Below, in pieces: positions 1 to 10,900 of a DNA stretch of 64,000 bases. Made by a program: the position numbers and the translations under genes. The notes under the pieces are model-generated. The model was not told where the DNA came from, did not search any database, and worked only from the letters and a program-made list of their open reading frames with translations. This DNA comes from Amoebophrya sp. A120 (lineage: Eukaryota > Sar > Dinophyceae > Syndiniales > Amoebophryaceae), in contig CAJINV010000005.1 of NCBI GenBank assembly GCA_905178155.1, forward strand, positions 166,254-230,253, in the 5' to 3' direction. Positions within the stretch are counted from its first letter, which is position 1. Each line of letters begins with the position of its first letter.

Positions 1-1757
1 CCGTTCGGGTGCACGCTCTTCACTTTGCAAACGCACAAACCGGCCGCGGACCTCTGGATCTCGAGCATCATGCCTAATAGGCACGGGGATACGGAAGTGT
101 CCGCTACGACGCTGATTTTCGTTTCGTGCACCGGGAGGTTGCCGTCCGAGAGACTCTCTGGCCCGTCCTCGTCCGCCCCCGCATCTATGCCGGGCGGTTT
201 TTGCTGGGACGAAAACATGGCTCCCTCGCCCTCCCCGCGCCGCGCCTTGCGGTCGTGCTCCTTGTTATAGAACGAACCCTCATCGCGGTAGAAGCTTTCG
301 CCCTCCCCGTCTCTCCTGGGCGGACTGCGATTCCCCTCTGCGCGGGAGCGTGGGAAGCCGGCTCCTGCCAACTTGTCGGCGAAGGACGCGTCCGCGTTGA
401 GAACATCGGACTCGAGCACGCTACCTACCTGGTCCCCGCGCCGCTCGGGGTGCATCTGCAGGTCGAGCGCGCGTCGCTCCCTTTCGTTTCGCAGCCTGAA
501 AAATTTTTCGTAGTGTGGTCGGGCCAAGGTGCTGTACAAACTGTGTGAAAACCGCAAGGAAAAAATTTCATATACATTCTGGGCGGATTTGTTGTACCTG
601 GTTCGACCTGTACGAAGGACATTTAGTACTGTGACCGAGCGTGATAAAAAAAGCGCTGTATACTTTTTTCTCTGCAGCCGCGCTGATTGTTCTGTCAGGG
701 GTAATTGGTGTCCTATCTTTGTCAACTCATCCTCCATCGCAGAAGTCATGCCGTCGTCGTCGTCCTCTATGCTTGCAAAATTGTGAGAAACAACGTCGAA
801 TTTTTCGCGCCTCATCACGCTTCAATGAAAAAATGCATCTTCTTCATTTTTTGCTGTAGAAACAAGGTAGACACAGACTGCGCTGCACGACTACTTCCAA
901 CATGTCGTCCGCTCTTCGAAAAGAAAAAAAAAGTATGGTCAACATGCAGAGTTCGTGTACTTAACTTGCTGGCTTCAACAAGAACGATAAATTTCGGACT
1001 TTGTTCTCACCCACCAGGAGTCCGCCTGGATATCCTCGAGGCTGCGCGGAAGCGCGCTGTCCGTGTCCCGGAGGAGCATGTAGTCCGGGTGCGTTTCTTC
1101 TGCCATGCGCTGTACCTGGCGAAACATCGTGTGCGACCCCTCGAAGAGAGCAGGTGAAGAGGTAACGGTTGCCGTCGCGTTCTCGTCTTGTGCGTTTTTC
1201 CCACCGTCGGGTGTTCTTTCCTGCTTCCGCGCTTCCATTTCCTCCTGCTCTGTGTCCGACATCGCCGAGGCTCTCTTCCGACTCTTTCGTTTTTTCTTCT
1301 CCTGCTTCATCTTTGTAGTTCTGCTGTCCGACACAGAGGAGCTGTCTTCTTCCCCATTTTCCCCTTCTTCAATGCAGGGGAGCCGCTCGCTAGTACTCAG
1401 GATGACGTGCGGCCTAGGGAGGTTGTCCTCGCGTGCTGAAGCGAAACTAACCACGTGTTGATCGCGGCTTACGGAAGTAGCAGAGAGCATGTCGACATCA
1501 TCTTCGTCAGGGACGTCATGTCCTTCCTCCACCTCGATATTACCGCCGCCGGCGTCAGGAGGATTCATCCTCTCGTGGTCGTCCACCTCGTGTTCAAAAC
1601 TGCTTGGAGTAGTAGTTGTTTCGTGACCAAATGTAGTTGTCCTCCCGTTTTCGACGCGCCCTGCCTGCATCCACTCCGTCTGCTGCTCCATTTCGGCCTC
1701 TTCGACCAGGGAAGCCAGCGAGGTATCTTCGGGGTCGTCGCGCCCTGCAACGACCAT
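1..1757 (-). CDS. Acidic/charged protein of unknown function, 3' part off the window
   Basis: A two-exon reading is supported. Exon 1 runs from an ATG at 1757 to about 1015 and encodes a very acidic, Ser/Thr/Glu-rich protein with a basic Lys/Arg patch (KKRKSRKRAS), possibly a nuclear localisation signal. A donor (GTGGGTGAG) follows, and a good pyrimidine-rich acceptor ending in CACACAG lies at 541. From 540 an open minus frame continues to the left edge. It starts near a charged segment, YEKFFRLRNERERRALDLQM, then becomes rich in Glu, Gly and Arg. It has no ATG, so simple ORF lists miss it. The phase-2 join at 1015/540 keeps the frame open. I recognise no domain, and the 3' end is missing. 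An in-frame GTG lies upstream at 1778, but ATG at 1757 is preferred for a eukaryote. Confidence 0.55.
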
Positions 1758-1778
1758 GGCTAGGTCGTCGTGAGACAC

Positions 1779-2985
1779 CGGAAGAAGAAATTATGCAACG
1801 AGGGGACAATAGTGCGGATCTGTTATCTGCGGTTGTCAACTACAACCCGCCACAAAAATGAAGATCGCGGAGGCAAATAAGTAGTGTGGCAGCAATTTCT
1901 TCGCCATGTGGTCGTACCTATCGTCAATATTTTTGCGCAGATGATACGGACACGATGAGTTCGTTTTGCTGACCCCCACGTCCTCCGCGGCGACGGCTAA
2001 TCCGCCGTGCTTTGAAAAAAAACTTTTTATTGGAAAAGAATTTTTCAATATGCAAATCAATGAAAAGACTACGACCTTTGCAAAAAGAAAGTGAAAAACA
2101 CCACGAATTTGTGACATCACAAATGAAATGCAGATTCGTTGCGATACGAATTTGGTAACTCGAAGAACGATGCTCATCTCGACACGAGAACGACAAGGAC
2201 AACGAGTGCGATTTGCCAAATCTGCGGTTAACGAGTGCTAGCGAAACACGACAAGGCAACGGGTCGGTGTGAAGATTCATCATTCTCCGCGAGTGCAACG
2301 CGCACGCGATTCATGAAAAGCAATCCACGACTTTTTTTCAAAACAGAAACCGTGAATCGCGCGGATGAAAAGGAATCTGTCGCAAAACAAAGAAAATCGA
2401 GATTACGGAACGCAAAAAGTTCATCTTTGCGTGAAGGCCACAAAAGGTAGACGACACGCGTCCCTTGCTTTTCGAAGTTGAAAACGTTCTTTGAAGTTTT
2501 TCTAACGTATTTGAGAGGTAAGGGAAGAACTGTGGTTAATTTTTTATTTAACACGGTTGAAACAATTGCACCGTGCCCACGGCGTGTGGGAGTCCTCGTT
2601 TGGACTTTTTTCTGAGAGAACTGAGAGCCGGGAATTTTTTGAAACTCCATCACAAAGCATGATGGTTGTCCAACTCCGCGTTCTCTCTTGGTCGTCTCCG
2701 TGTTGAAGTCCCTTCGGCACCAGTTTATTGCTGTCATCGGGTTTGCAGCATCCACCCGAACCCGCATCACCCACTGGCTTTGGACAGCTTCCGAGTGCAG
2801 CCATCTTCTTGGGATCCAGCCAGCAGCGCGACAAAAGGAAACAACCAGTGACCCAGAGCAGGCCGACATAGTCTGGGTAACCACAAGAAGGAAGCCCGGG
2901 GTCTGTTACTGGTGATTTTGCTTTTTGCAGTTGTCGCGAGCGATCTGCTGCGTGGGAGGGTCGCCAGTTCTGGAAAGTGATACGA
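1779..2985. other. AT-rich intergenic stretch, no supported gene
   Basis: This lies between the start of the left-edge minus gene and the GC-rich retrotransposon. Open frames occur on both strands (the longest is minus 2228-2884, about 218 codons). They show no domain, no consistent composition and no exon-like boundaries. It may hold the promoter of the left-edge gene. Confidence 0.5.
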
Positions 2986-2989
2986 CGGT

Positions 2990-3668
2990 GACACGACCAC
3001 CGTGCCACCGGAGGATAACTCGCTGCTCTAGCCCTCCGGCCGGGCCCTGGAAGTAGAGACTACCTGCTGCTGCCGACGAACGGCGTTTGCCGTCCCCCCC
3101 ACTGGCCGGAAGACGCTAAAAGACAATAAGGAACCGGCGTCCCGCGTAGCAAGTGAACCGAACCCGACCGTCATAGTCCAGGGGTCCCCGACAAAGGCTC
3201 CTGGGGTCGGGATTCGGCGATTTAAGACTACGCAAGCCCGGTCCTTGTTCGTCTCCAGCCAGGAGCGGACAGTGGATTTATCCTCTTACAAAGAGGATTT
3301 TTACTAGCCCGGAACCGCGTGCCGTCGTGTCTGAAGACGAACAACCGTCCCGGAGGAGCGGAATCCGTGCAGGGCCAGCTCGTAGCTTAACCCTCTAGAT
3401 CCTGCAGTACTATCGTGCTGAACTGCCGGGCACCTGCGTCGCCACCGTGCCCCACATTTCCACCGGAGGCCCAAACCGGTGGCGAAGACGACACTTACCG
3501 TTCCCTCCGCTGTCCAGAAGACAATAAAACACAGCAACAGTTCCGAGGAAGGAGCAGCAGCGAAACGAAGAGGCGTGACCACCCGACGCACATCCACCCT
3601 TGCCGTCCTCCTGCCATAGCTGGTCGTCATAGTCCGTGCGGCCCCGACAAGGACGCTCGGGATCAGCG
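2990..3668 (+). repeat. Degenerate tandem units in the retrotransposon leader
   Basis: Two diverged copies of the same roughly 230-250 bp block occur in order, at about 2990-3215 and 3428-3668. They share landmarks in the same sequence: CCACCGTGCC, CCACCGGAGG, a GGAAGACG/AGAAGAC segment followed by GACAATAA, and CGTCATAGTCC followed by a CCCCGACAAGG-like end. The period is about 440 bp. They resemble the promoter monomers found upstream of some LINE-1 elements, but a promoter role here is only inferred. Confidence 0.55.
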
Positions 3669-3722
3669 GGCTGGAGTACGCGCTACTGTCTTGAAGATCG
3701 AGGTGGTGAGCCGTAGTCGTGT

Positions 3723-4628
3723 GTGCTCACACTTTCTAGTCTCGTGCAGAACCCCCAAACAAAAAGATCCCAAAAAAGTAAAAGACGGCATCAGGGACAG
3801 TATACAGCTAGCCGCAAAAACAAAAGACCTCAAAAAAGTAAAAGAGTGGCAAGAGGCAACACAGAAATAGCCACCGGGGGTTCTGCTTTCCTCCGTTTTT
3901 CCTTTGCCAATATTGTCGCTGCGTCTCGCGATGATATGCTGCGCCGCCGGAGCCCGACAGCGATAGAGGAGCTCCTGCGGACAGGTGTGATCACAGAACG
4001 CGAGGCGAAGGAATACCGCGAGAACACGGAGGAAACGAAGCAGCACCTAACCAGCCTGCACCACCTCCCGCTCCTCATCCCCTTCACAAGCAACTATACC
4101 GCGTTGATAAAGGTCGAACGCGACCACGACAACCTAGCGCAGGAAACAGAGGAGAGACGCGGGTGGCTCCGGTCCAAGGAGACATCACAGCAGCACTTCG
4201 CAGCGTCCCGAGGGGATTTCGCGCTCTTTGTCTACGAGTACTGCCCCTGCAACCTCATCGTGGAACTGACGAGGAACAGAGCGCCCGCTCAGGCCCTTGC
4301 CACGACAGAGTCACTACCGCTGACAGTGCGCGACCTCTTGTGCTCCACCCAGCACGACAGTAGCGCGTTTCTGCAGGTTGAGCGGGTTGCCTACGGCCAG
4401 TACAGCCTGGGCATCGTATACGACCCTTTCGGCGGCGACCCGGGCATTACGCTGCTCATCGAAAGGATCGAGGAGAAGGTCGCTCGGGACCTCGCTGAGA
4501 GGACACGAGCGGCGGAGGACCACAACGCGACGCTACTTCAGGAGCTCCACGCCTTGCGAAGGCTGAAGAGGGTGGGGGACACCGGGGGGACGCCGGACGT
4601 CGGGACTCCTGCAGGGGACGGCGAGTAA
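3723..4628 (+). CDS. Retrotransposon ORF1-like protein
   Basis: This frame of up to 301 codons lies 283 bp upstream of ORF2 in the same GC-rich block. The frame opens at 3723, but the first in-frame ATG that leads directly into the conserved-looking part is near 3936. The first 50 codons are Lys/Arg/Gln rich and contain a duplicated motif (KKSKRR-type, from a repeated AAAAAAGTAAAAGA sequence at 3774-3848). The body is charged and ends in a probable coiled coil (ERIEEKVARDLAERTRAAED) and a Gly/Thr tail. LINE ORF1 proteins are nucleic-acid chaperones that bind the element RNA. I see no RRM or zinc knuckle here, so the ORF1 role rests on position and composition alone. Confidence 0.5.
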   Translation: MLTLSSLVQNPQTKRSQKSKRRHQGQYTASRKNKRPQKSKRVARGNTEIATGGSAFLRFSFANIVAASRDDMLRRRSPTAIEELLRTGVITEREAKEYRENTEETKQHLTSLHHLPLLIPFTSNYTALIKVERDHDNLAQETEERRGWLRSKETSQQHFAASRGDFALFVYEYCPCNLIVELTRNRAPAQALATTESLPLTVRDLLCSTQHDSSAFLQVERVAYGQYSLGIVYDPFGGDPGITLLIERIEEKVARDLAERTRAAEDHNATLLQELHALRRLKRVGDTGGTPDVGTPAGDGE

Positions 4629-4911
4629 AGTAGAGCTGTCGCGCACCCCGCAGAGCCGTTTCGCCCCGCCGCGAATTTAGTGTCCCAATCCCGCCGGGCT
4701 AAAACTGCGCTTTCGGAGAAACGGGGACCCGAGATTCCCAGAAACCGCGGCTACAGCTCGGCGGGTTAAGGACTTCTTTTCTCCAAAATCCAAACAACGA
4801 CGTGAATCGCTACTCGGAAGCGGCGACTTTTCCTCCTTAGAGTAGTGCAGCGCAGAGGTCCGCCAGAACCAACCGGAACCTGCTGTGAACAAGCGGCTGC
4901 AGAAACGCGGC

Positions 4912-7900
4912 ATGTTCGGCACGGGAGGCAATCCGGAAGGCCAGTTCCGGTACCAGCAGTGGCCAACAGGCCCACAACAGCGGACCAACAACGTCGTGCA
5001 GCAAAACCCCCCGCAGCAAGGATGGGCGCAGCAAAATACACTACAGCAAACAAACCATGTGCAGCCACAGAGCGTCCAACCTCCCGCGCCAAACTATGGG
5101 GGGCCGGCTTTGGGGCAGGGAGCCACTCCTCTTCCGACAGTAAACGACTACCTCGTATTACACTCGATGCAGGGAGCCGCAGGTGGAGGGCCGACAGGAT
5201 ACCAGACCGCATTCCCAGTCGGGCAGCAGGGCGGCCTCCCGCGATCGGGTGATAGTCTCGGGGCACAGTCAGGTAACTTCTCCGCGCCTGCGTTTGGCAG
5301 TGCCTTCAACCGGCAGCAAGGTGGCGGTGCACATACGATGCTGCCGCCGGCACAGCCGGCGCCAACGCAGCAGACGTCTTTTAGTTTCCAAGACGTGCAG
5401 AGACTACTCGCAGCACAACAGCAACAGCTGCAGCTCCAGCCGGCCGGAGCACAGACCGGGCAAGCGGTGACGCCGGCCACACAGGGTGTGAACCCAGCGG
5501 GAGATGCGACAGGACTCCTGGGGGCCATGACGCAGCACCACCAAGACGTGCGGCATCTGCTGGGGCAGCTGCAAGGGCGAGAGATCGCCGTTCCACTGAT
5601 AACGAGGAACGCTCTTACCGGAGAGCAGACCGGCACGGAGCAGCTCGTAGCTTTGTCAGAGGAGATGCGGGAGGTCCGCAAGGTACTGGAGTCCATGGCG
5701 CACAGCCAAAACGCGGCGGCCCACCAGCAACCCCCGAAGCCCGTCACGGAGGCAGAAGCCAGTGGTAGTACTGGTAAACAACAGCAGCAACTGCTGCAGC
5801 AACTGCAGCAGCAACTGCAAATGCAACAGCAACAGCAACTGCAGCAGCAACAGCAGACGCACCAGCAGCAGCAAACGCACCAGCAACAGCAACTGCAGCA
5901 GCAACAGCAGCAGCCTCATCACCAACACTCCGACCAGATTATCAGCACCCCGACAGCAACACCACCAACCCAAAGCACCTACAACGCGATCCCGCCGGGC
6001 GGTGGCATTGTCATCCCGCAAAGACCCCTCCCTGTTGGCGCCCCGGCAGAAGCGGCCCTGCCCAGGACAGGCGAGGTACGGGCGGGCACACAGCAGTCGC
6101 GAGCGACAGAACGCGGAGCTCGCGAGGAGGCCGCCTACACACGACCGGGGGCGCAAGGACCTGCGCCAAACGCCGGCGGCACCGGTACGATAGGGGTACA
6201 TCAGCAGGGTGCGTGCTACCCCCACCAGGAAATGGACCTCGTGACGGTCCTGACCCTCATCCTGGAAGAGCAGTTCCGCCGGGTCTTCCGGGCCCTACAG
6301 AACCACGGCCTGCTGGCGCTTGTCGTTGTCGCCGTCGGAATAGCGGTGCAAATAAACTCGCACTACATGGCCAACCCGGGAGCTTCGATGATGATTGGGG
6401 GACACGCGGGGGCGGAGCTGGAGGAAGAGACGGTCGTCTCGGGCCAGATCCCGGGGCACCTTTACCTCGACCGGGAGGGAGAATACGGAAGCCCAGCGCT
6501 GCGCCGGGTCTTCCCGGACCTAAGAACGGGACCGGAGCCCAGTGCTGCTGCTTTCCACCATGGGCGGTGGCACCCAGACCCGTCGGTGCTGTCGCCGCTA
6601 GGCGCCGTCGCGATAGTAGTGTGCACGGGCACGGCGCTGGGGGTGGTATACGTCGTCGCAGACGCATGCCGGCGCGCCTGCTCGAACAGAACGCCGCCTC
6701 CAGGATGGGGCGCCGATGTAGCAGCGACTCCGATCCAACACGCGTGTCCCCAGGCCCACGCAAATACCCCCGCCTCACACCAAGAATTGGTGACGCAGCG
6801 CGACCTGCTCCCTGGACACAGCAGCCGACAAGTAGGGGGCGCAATAACACAAATCCAGCAGGCCCCCCCTGCCCTTCCTGCACATGATGAAACAGCAGCG
6901 GCGAATCATCAGGATGGCAACACAGCAGCGGCGAGGGAGCCTGCTCTCCCGCGGGTCCGGCAGGAGCAGGAGGTCCAGCCAGAACAGACTCCTCCTGGCC
7001 TGGGGCGTGCTGCCGGGACGCAGGCCGCAAGCGGACCTGCGCAGGGGGAAGCCCTGCAACACATCTCCAACTCCGGAACAAGAGCAATGCTTGCAGCGGC
7101 GCACCCGACAGCAGAGCAACAGAGGCTCCTACGGCAGCCGCCCGGGCTGGAAGGCAGCGACGCCAGTGGCGTTGCAGCCCCTGTACTACAAGCGGAGCAA
7201 CTAAATCGCGTGCAAGGGGGTGGGAGTAGTAGCAGTAACACAGGGCGCGCCAGTGTTGGCCTTGACGGGGACGAAGACCCGGAAGAAGCTGCGCGTGCGG
7301 TCGAAGGCGTTGTGTCGGTCCAGGACCTCCCACACTACCAGAACACCGAGTTCTGCGTTGTAGTCGGCCTGGGGGACACGCTAAAACAAGCAGCAGCAAC
7401 ACGGCGCTACTACTGCTCGCACTGCACGTACAGCCGCGGGTACGCGGGTAGGGTCCAGGGCTTCAGCGAGCACATCGCAAAGGCGCACAAGAAGTGCACC
7501 ACCTTCCTCTTACCCGAGTGTAGCCGGGGGAAGGAGGTCAAGTACTACACCCGCCACGTGGTCGGGCCGGCCAAGGGCGCAGCGAAAAGCGAGGAAGAGC
7601 AGTACGGTGTCAAGCACCCAGTCGTGCAAGGGGCTGTGCGGGTCGCGCAGTGGAACTGCCAGTCGCTCAACCAAAGCGACGAAGCGGCGGCTTCTGTGAA
7701 GGGGGCGGCGCTGCGCCAGCTGCTTGAGGAGCACGAGGTGGACTTGTGCCACCTCCAGGAAACCTGGCGCGGTGAAGAGTTCCTCCGCGAGTTTCTCCAG
7801 CGCCACGTCCCGGGCTGGGAGGTGCTTGAAGTCTGTGAGTCCGAAGGCAGCGGGGGAGGGGCTGCCAGCATCGTACGAGAGGGGCGAGTAGGTGTCGTGA

Positions 7901-10900
7901 AGTCAGACCCGGACTTCCGCATTGTCGCGGAGGGCGGGAAGAACGTTGCCTCCACCTGCGCCACCCTGTTCAACCTCGACACGGGCAAGGAGTGGGGCGT
8001 AAGCGCGAACGTCTACACTCCTCCGGGAATCCCCGCCCTACCGGCAATCAACATGCCGCCGGGGAAGGAGATTGCAATTTCCTGGGACGCGAACCACACA
8101 CAGGAGCCGCGGGCGACCCAGGTGAAGACCTGGGCAACTGCGCAGGCGCTGGAGTTCTACACCACCCCGCTGCCGACCCGGCCTGCGTCGAAGACCTCGC
8201 CGGACGTAGTGTTGCTGACCGGAGGACTACTCGCCCGGGCTGCCGAACTACAGCCGCAGGGGCCAGCAGTGTGCCTCGTCGGCGGCGACCATGCGGCCCT
8301 GGTCTTCGACTTGGTGGAGCCACGTGCCGATCAGCGTCCGGGGAAGCAGAACTTCACCGCCAGCAACACAGCAAAAGACGACGCCGGGGGAGGAGGGGCG
8401 GGACGAGGCCGCGCTACTGGCTCGGGGCAGAAGGCTGACCAAGGCCTCCGGGGCACACAGGACGCCGGTTCCGAAACACAGGGAGCAGGAGGAGGGGGTG
8501 GGAAAGTAAATCTCACCGGGAGGCAAAAGAAGGTTCTTCGCAAGGAGAAGTTCGAGCGCCTTCGGGCCCAGCGCGCGAACAAGCACAGCGCGGACGCGCA
8601 GAGTAGCACAGGGGAGAAACGACTGCCGGTCTTGCCGGGGCTGGGTTTGCTAGTTGCCGCAGTCTCCGGGCTGGCACCGGTAGTCCCCTCATTTGGCGGC
8701 CCCACACCGGTCCCGACACCAAGCACAGAAACGCCATCTGCGCCGGCCCCCGGGGCGGTCGCGACCCTCCCGACGGACCCCACGGCAGCTCCGTGGAGCC
8801 CGGACTTCTGGCAGGAACCACTCCCCACAACGACGAGGCGCACGCGACTGAACTTCAACCGGGCGGACTGGGACTTGTACCGCGCAGACATGCGCACCTT
8901 CCTCCGGGACCACCCGGCACCACTGTCGGTCGAGGCCAAGTTCGCACACATCCGCGCTGCGATACAAGCCGCCGCGCACAGGTCCATCCCGCGCAGCAAT
9001 GTCACGAGAAAGAGACACAGGCAGCCGCGGTGGCAAACAGGCACGGAGCTAGACCTCGCACTGAAAGAGCGGGGAGAGTGCATGAAGCGCGTGGCCTTCG
9101 CACCGCCGGCGGAGCGACTGTTCTGGCGCACCGCGTTACGGCGCGCGACGGCGCGTGTAGCAAGCGCCGAGGCCAGCAGGAGGGACGACGAGTTCGGGCA
9201 AAAGCTCGAGCAAGCGGAGCAGACAACCAGTGGGGCCTTCCGGCTTTTGCGGGAACTAGAAGGGCGGCCGCCGCCGAAGCAGCAGACCACCGCGCTGCGA
9301 TACGCGGGGAAGCTGGTGTTCAAAAAGCTCGCATGTGTCTTGGCGCATTTCTATGGGTCCCACCCGGTGCTGGACCCCGGGGCCGAACGAGTGGCCTGGG
9401 ACCAATACCAGCACACACTAGCGGAAGAGCTAGCGCCGAGCACAGCGTTGAGCTTGGAGCTGGACGACGTGGAGTTCGCTTTGCGGGGACAGAAGCCGGG
9501 CGGGGCTCCCGGGCCAGACAGCATCCACGGGGTGCTGCTGAAAAACCTCCCGCAACAGGGCAAGCAGCTCTTGCGCGCAACCTTCGAGCAAGGGGTCACC
9601 GAAGGCGTGACGCCGGAGGTAATGCGGCTAGAAGTCTGTGTACCAGTACCAAAGCCCGGCCGTGCCGCGGACCTTCCCAAATCCCTCCGGCCGGTGGCCT
9701 TGACGTCGTGCTTGGGGAAAGTCTGGGAACGCACAGTACTGCGGCGCCTGCGGCTAACCTTCCAGGCGGAGGGGGCCCCGTTGTACAGCAAGAACCAGTA
9801 CGGGGACACACCCGCAAGAAGCGCGACGGACCACACGGCAACGCTGGGGGCCCTGGCCTCCGACACCCTGCGCAAGAACCGCCGCAGGGCGACGTGCTTC
9901 TTGGACCTGAGCTCGGCCTTTGAGCGCGTGTGCCCGCCGCTGTTCCTCAACGGACTACTGGAGCGGCGGCACGAGTTTAAAAACCCGGCACGAAAACAGG
10001 AGTTCCTGCTGCTCACGCGGTGGATCTGCTCCTTCGTCACCAACCGACGCCGGGTGGTGAGGTTCAACAACGAGACCTCCCAGGCCGTCCCGCTGCGCCA
10101 GGGGGTCCCGCAGGGCACGTGCCTCGGGCCGCTGGTCTGGTGCAGTTTCGCCGACGTACTGCTCCGAGAGCTGCAGAAGAAGTGCCCGAGGGTGCAAGTC
10201 CTCGCGTACGTGGACGACTTGGCGCTCACACTGGAGTACGGCCCCGGGGAAACAGGGGAAGCACAGAAACTCCTCCAGGCTGCCCTGGACGTGGTCGCCG
10301 ACTTCTGCAGCCGGAGCAATATGGAGCTTTCCCCCGGGAAGTGTTCGTATATCGTCTTCCAGAACGAGTTTGCATGCGACTTGGATGCGCTCGCCCTGCA
10401 CCACGACGGGGAGAGGCTCGTCTACGACCCCTACCCACGCTTTCTCGGTGTGTGGTTTGATCGCAAGTTGACATTCTGTCGGCACTTTGCAGTCATATCC
10501 GAAACCCTGACCAAGAGGATGGCGGCGGTGCGCATCCTCTCGCGTGCGTTGGGCGCCGGGTCGAAGTCCGTCCGGGCTTTTTACCAGTTATTCTGCGAAA
10601 GCGTCCTCACGTATGGGCTAACAACATACTGGAACGGGCTCGGGGCGAAGGAAGCGGCCGCCCTGAACAGTTTCCAGCTGGAGGGGGCCAAAGAAGTGCT
10701 GGGCTTTCCGAAGTTCAGACAGGTGAACCGCGCCTGCGCACTTATGACGGCCGGCCTGTTGTCGCTCCCAGAGCTCTACCAAGTGGAAAGCACGGCGCTC
10801 ACGGCCCGCGCTTTCTCACGCCCGCCCGGGGACGCGCTGCGGGAGGTCGCGAACACCTCGAGCGTAGACTGGCTAGAAACCGGCTTGCAAGTGATCGACG

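Noticed and set aside
2228-2884. Minus-strand 218-codon open frame left of the LINE
   Set aside because: No recognisable domain, composition like the surrounding non-coding DNA, overlapping frames of similar length on the same strand.
6257-7402. Long minus-strand open frame opposite LINE ORF2
   Set aside because: Arises from GC-rich codon bias of ORF2; rich in Arg/Pro/Leu with no domain. Other long frames opposite or beside ORF2 are rejected for the same reason.
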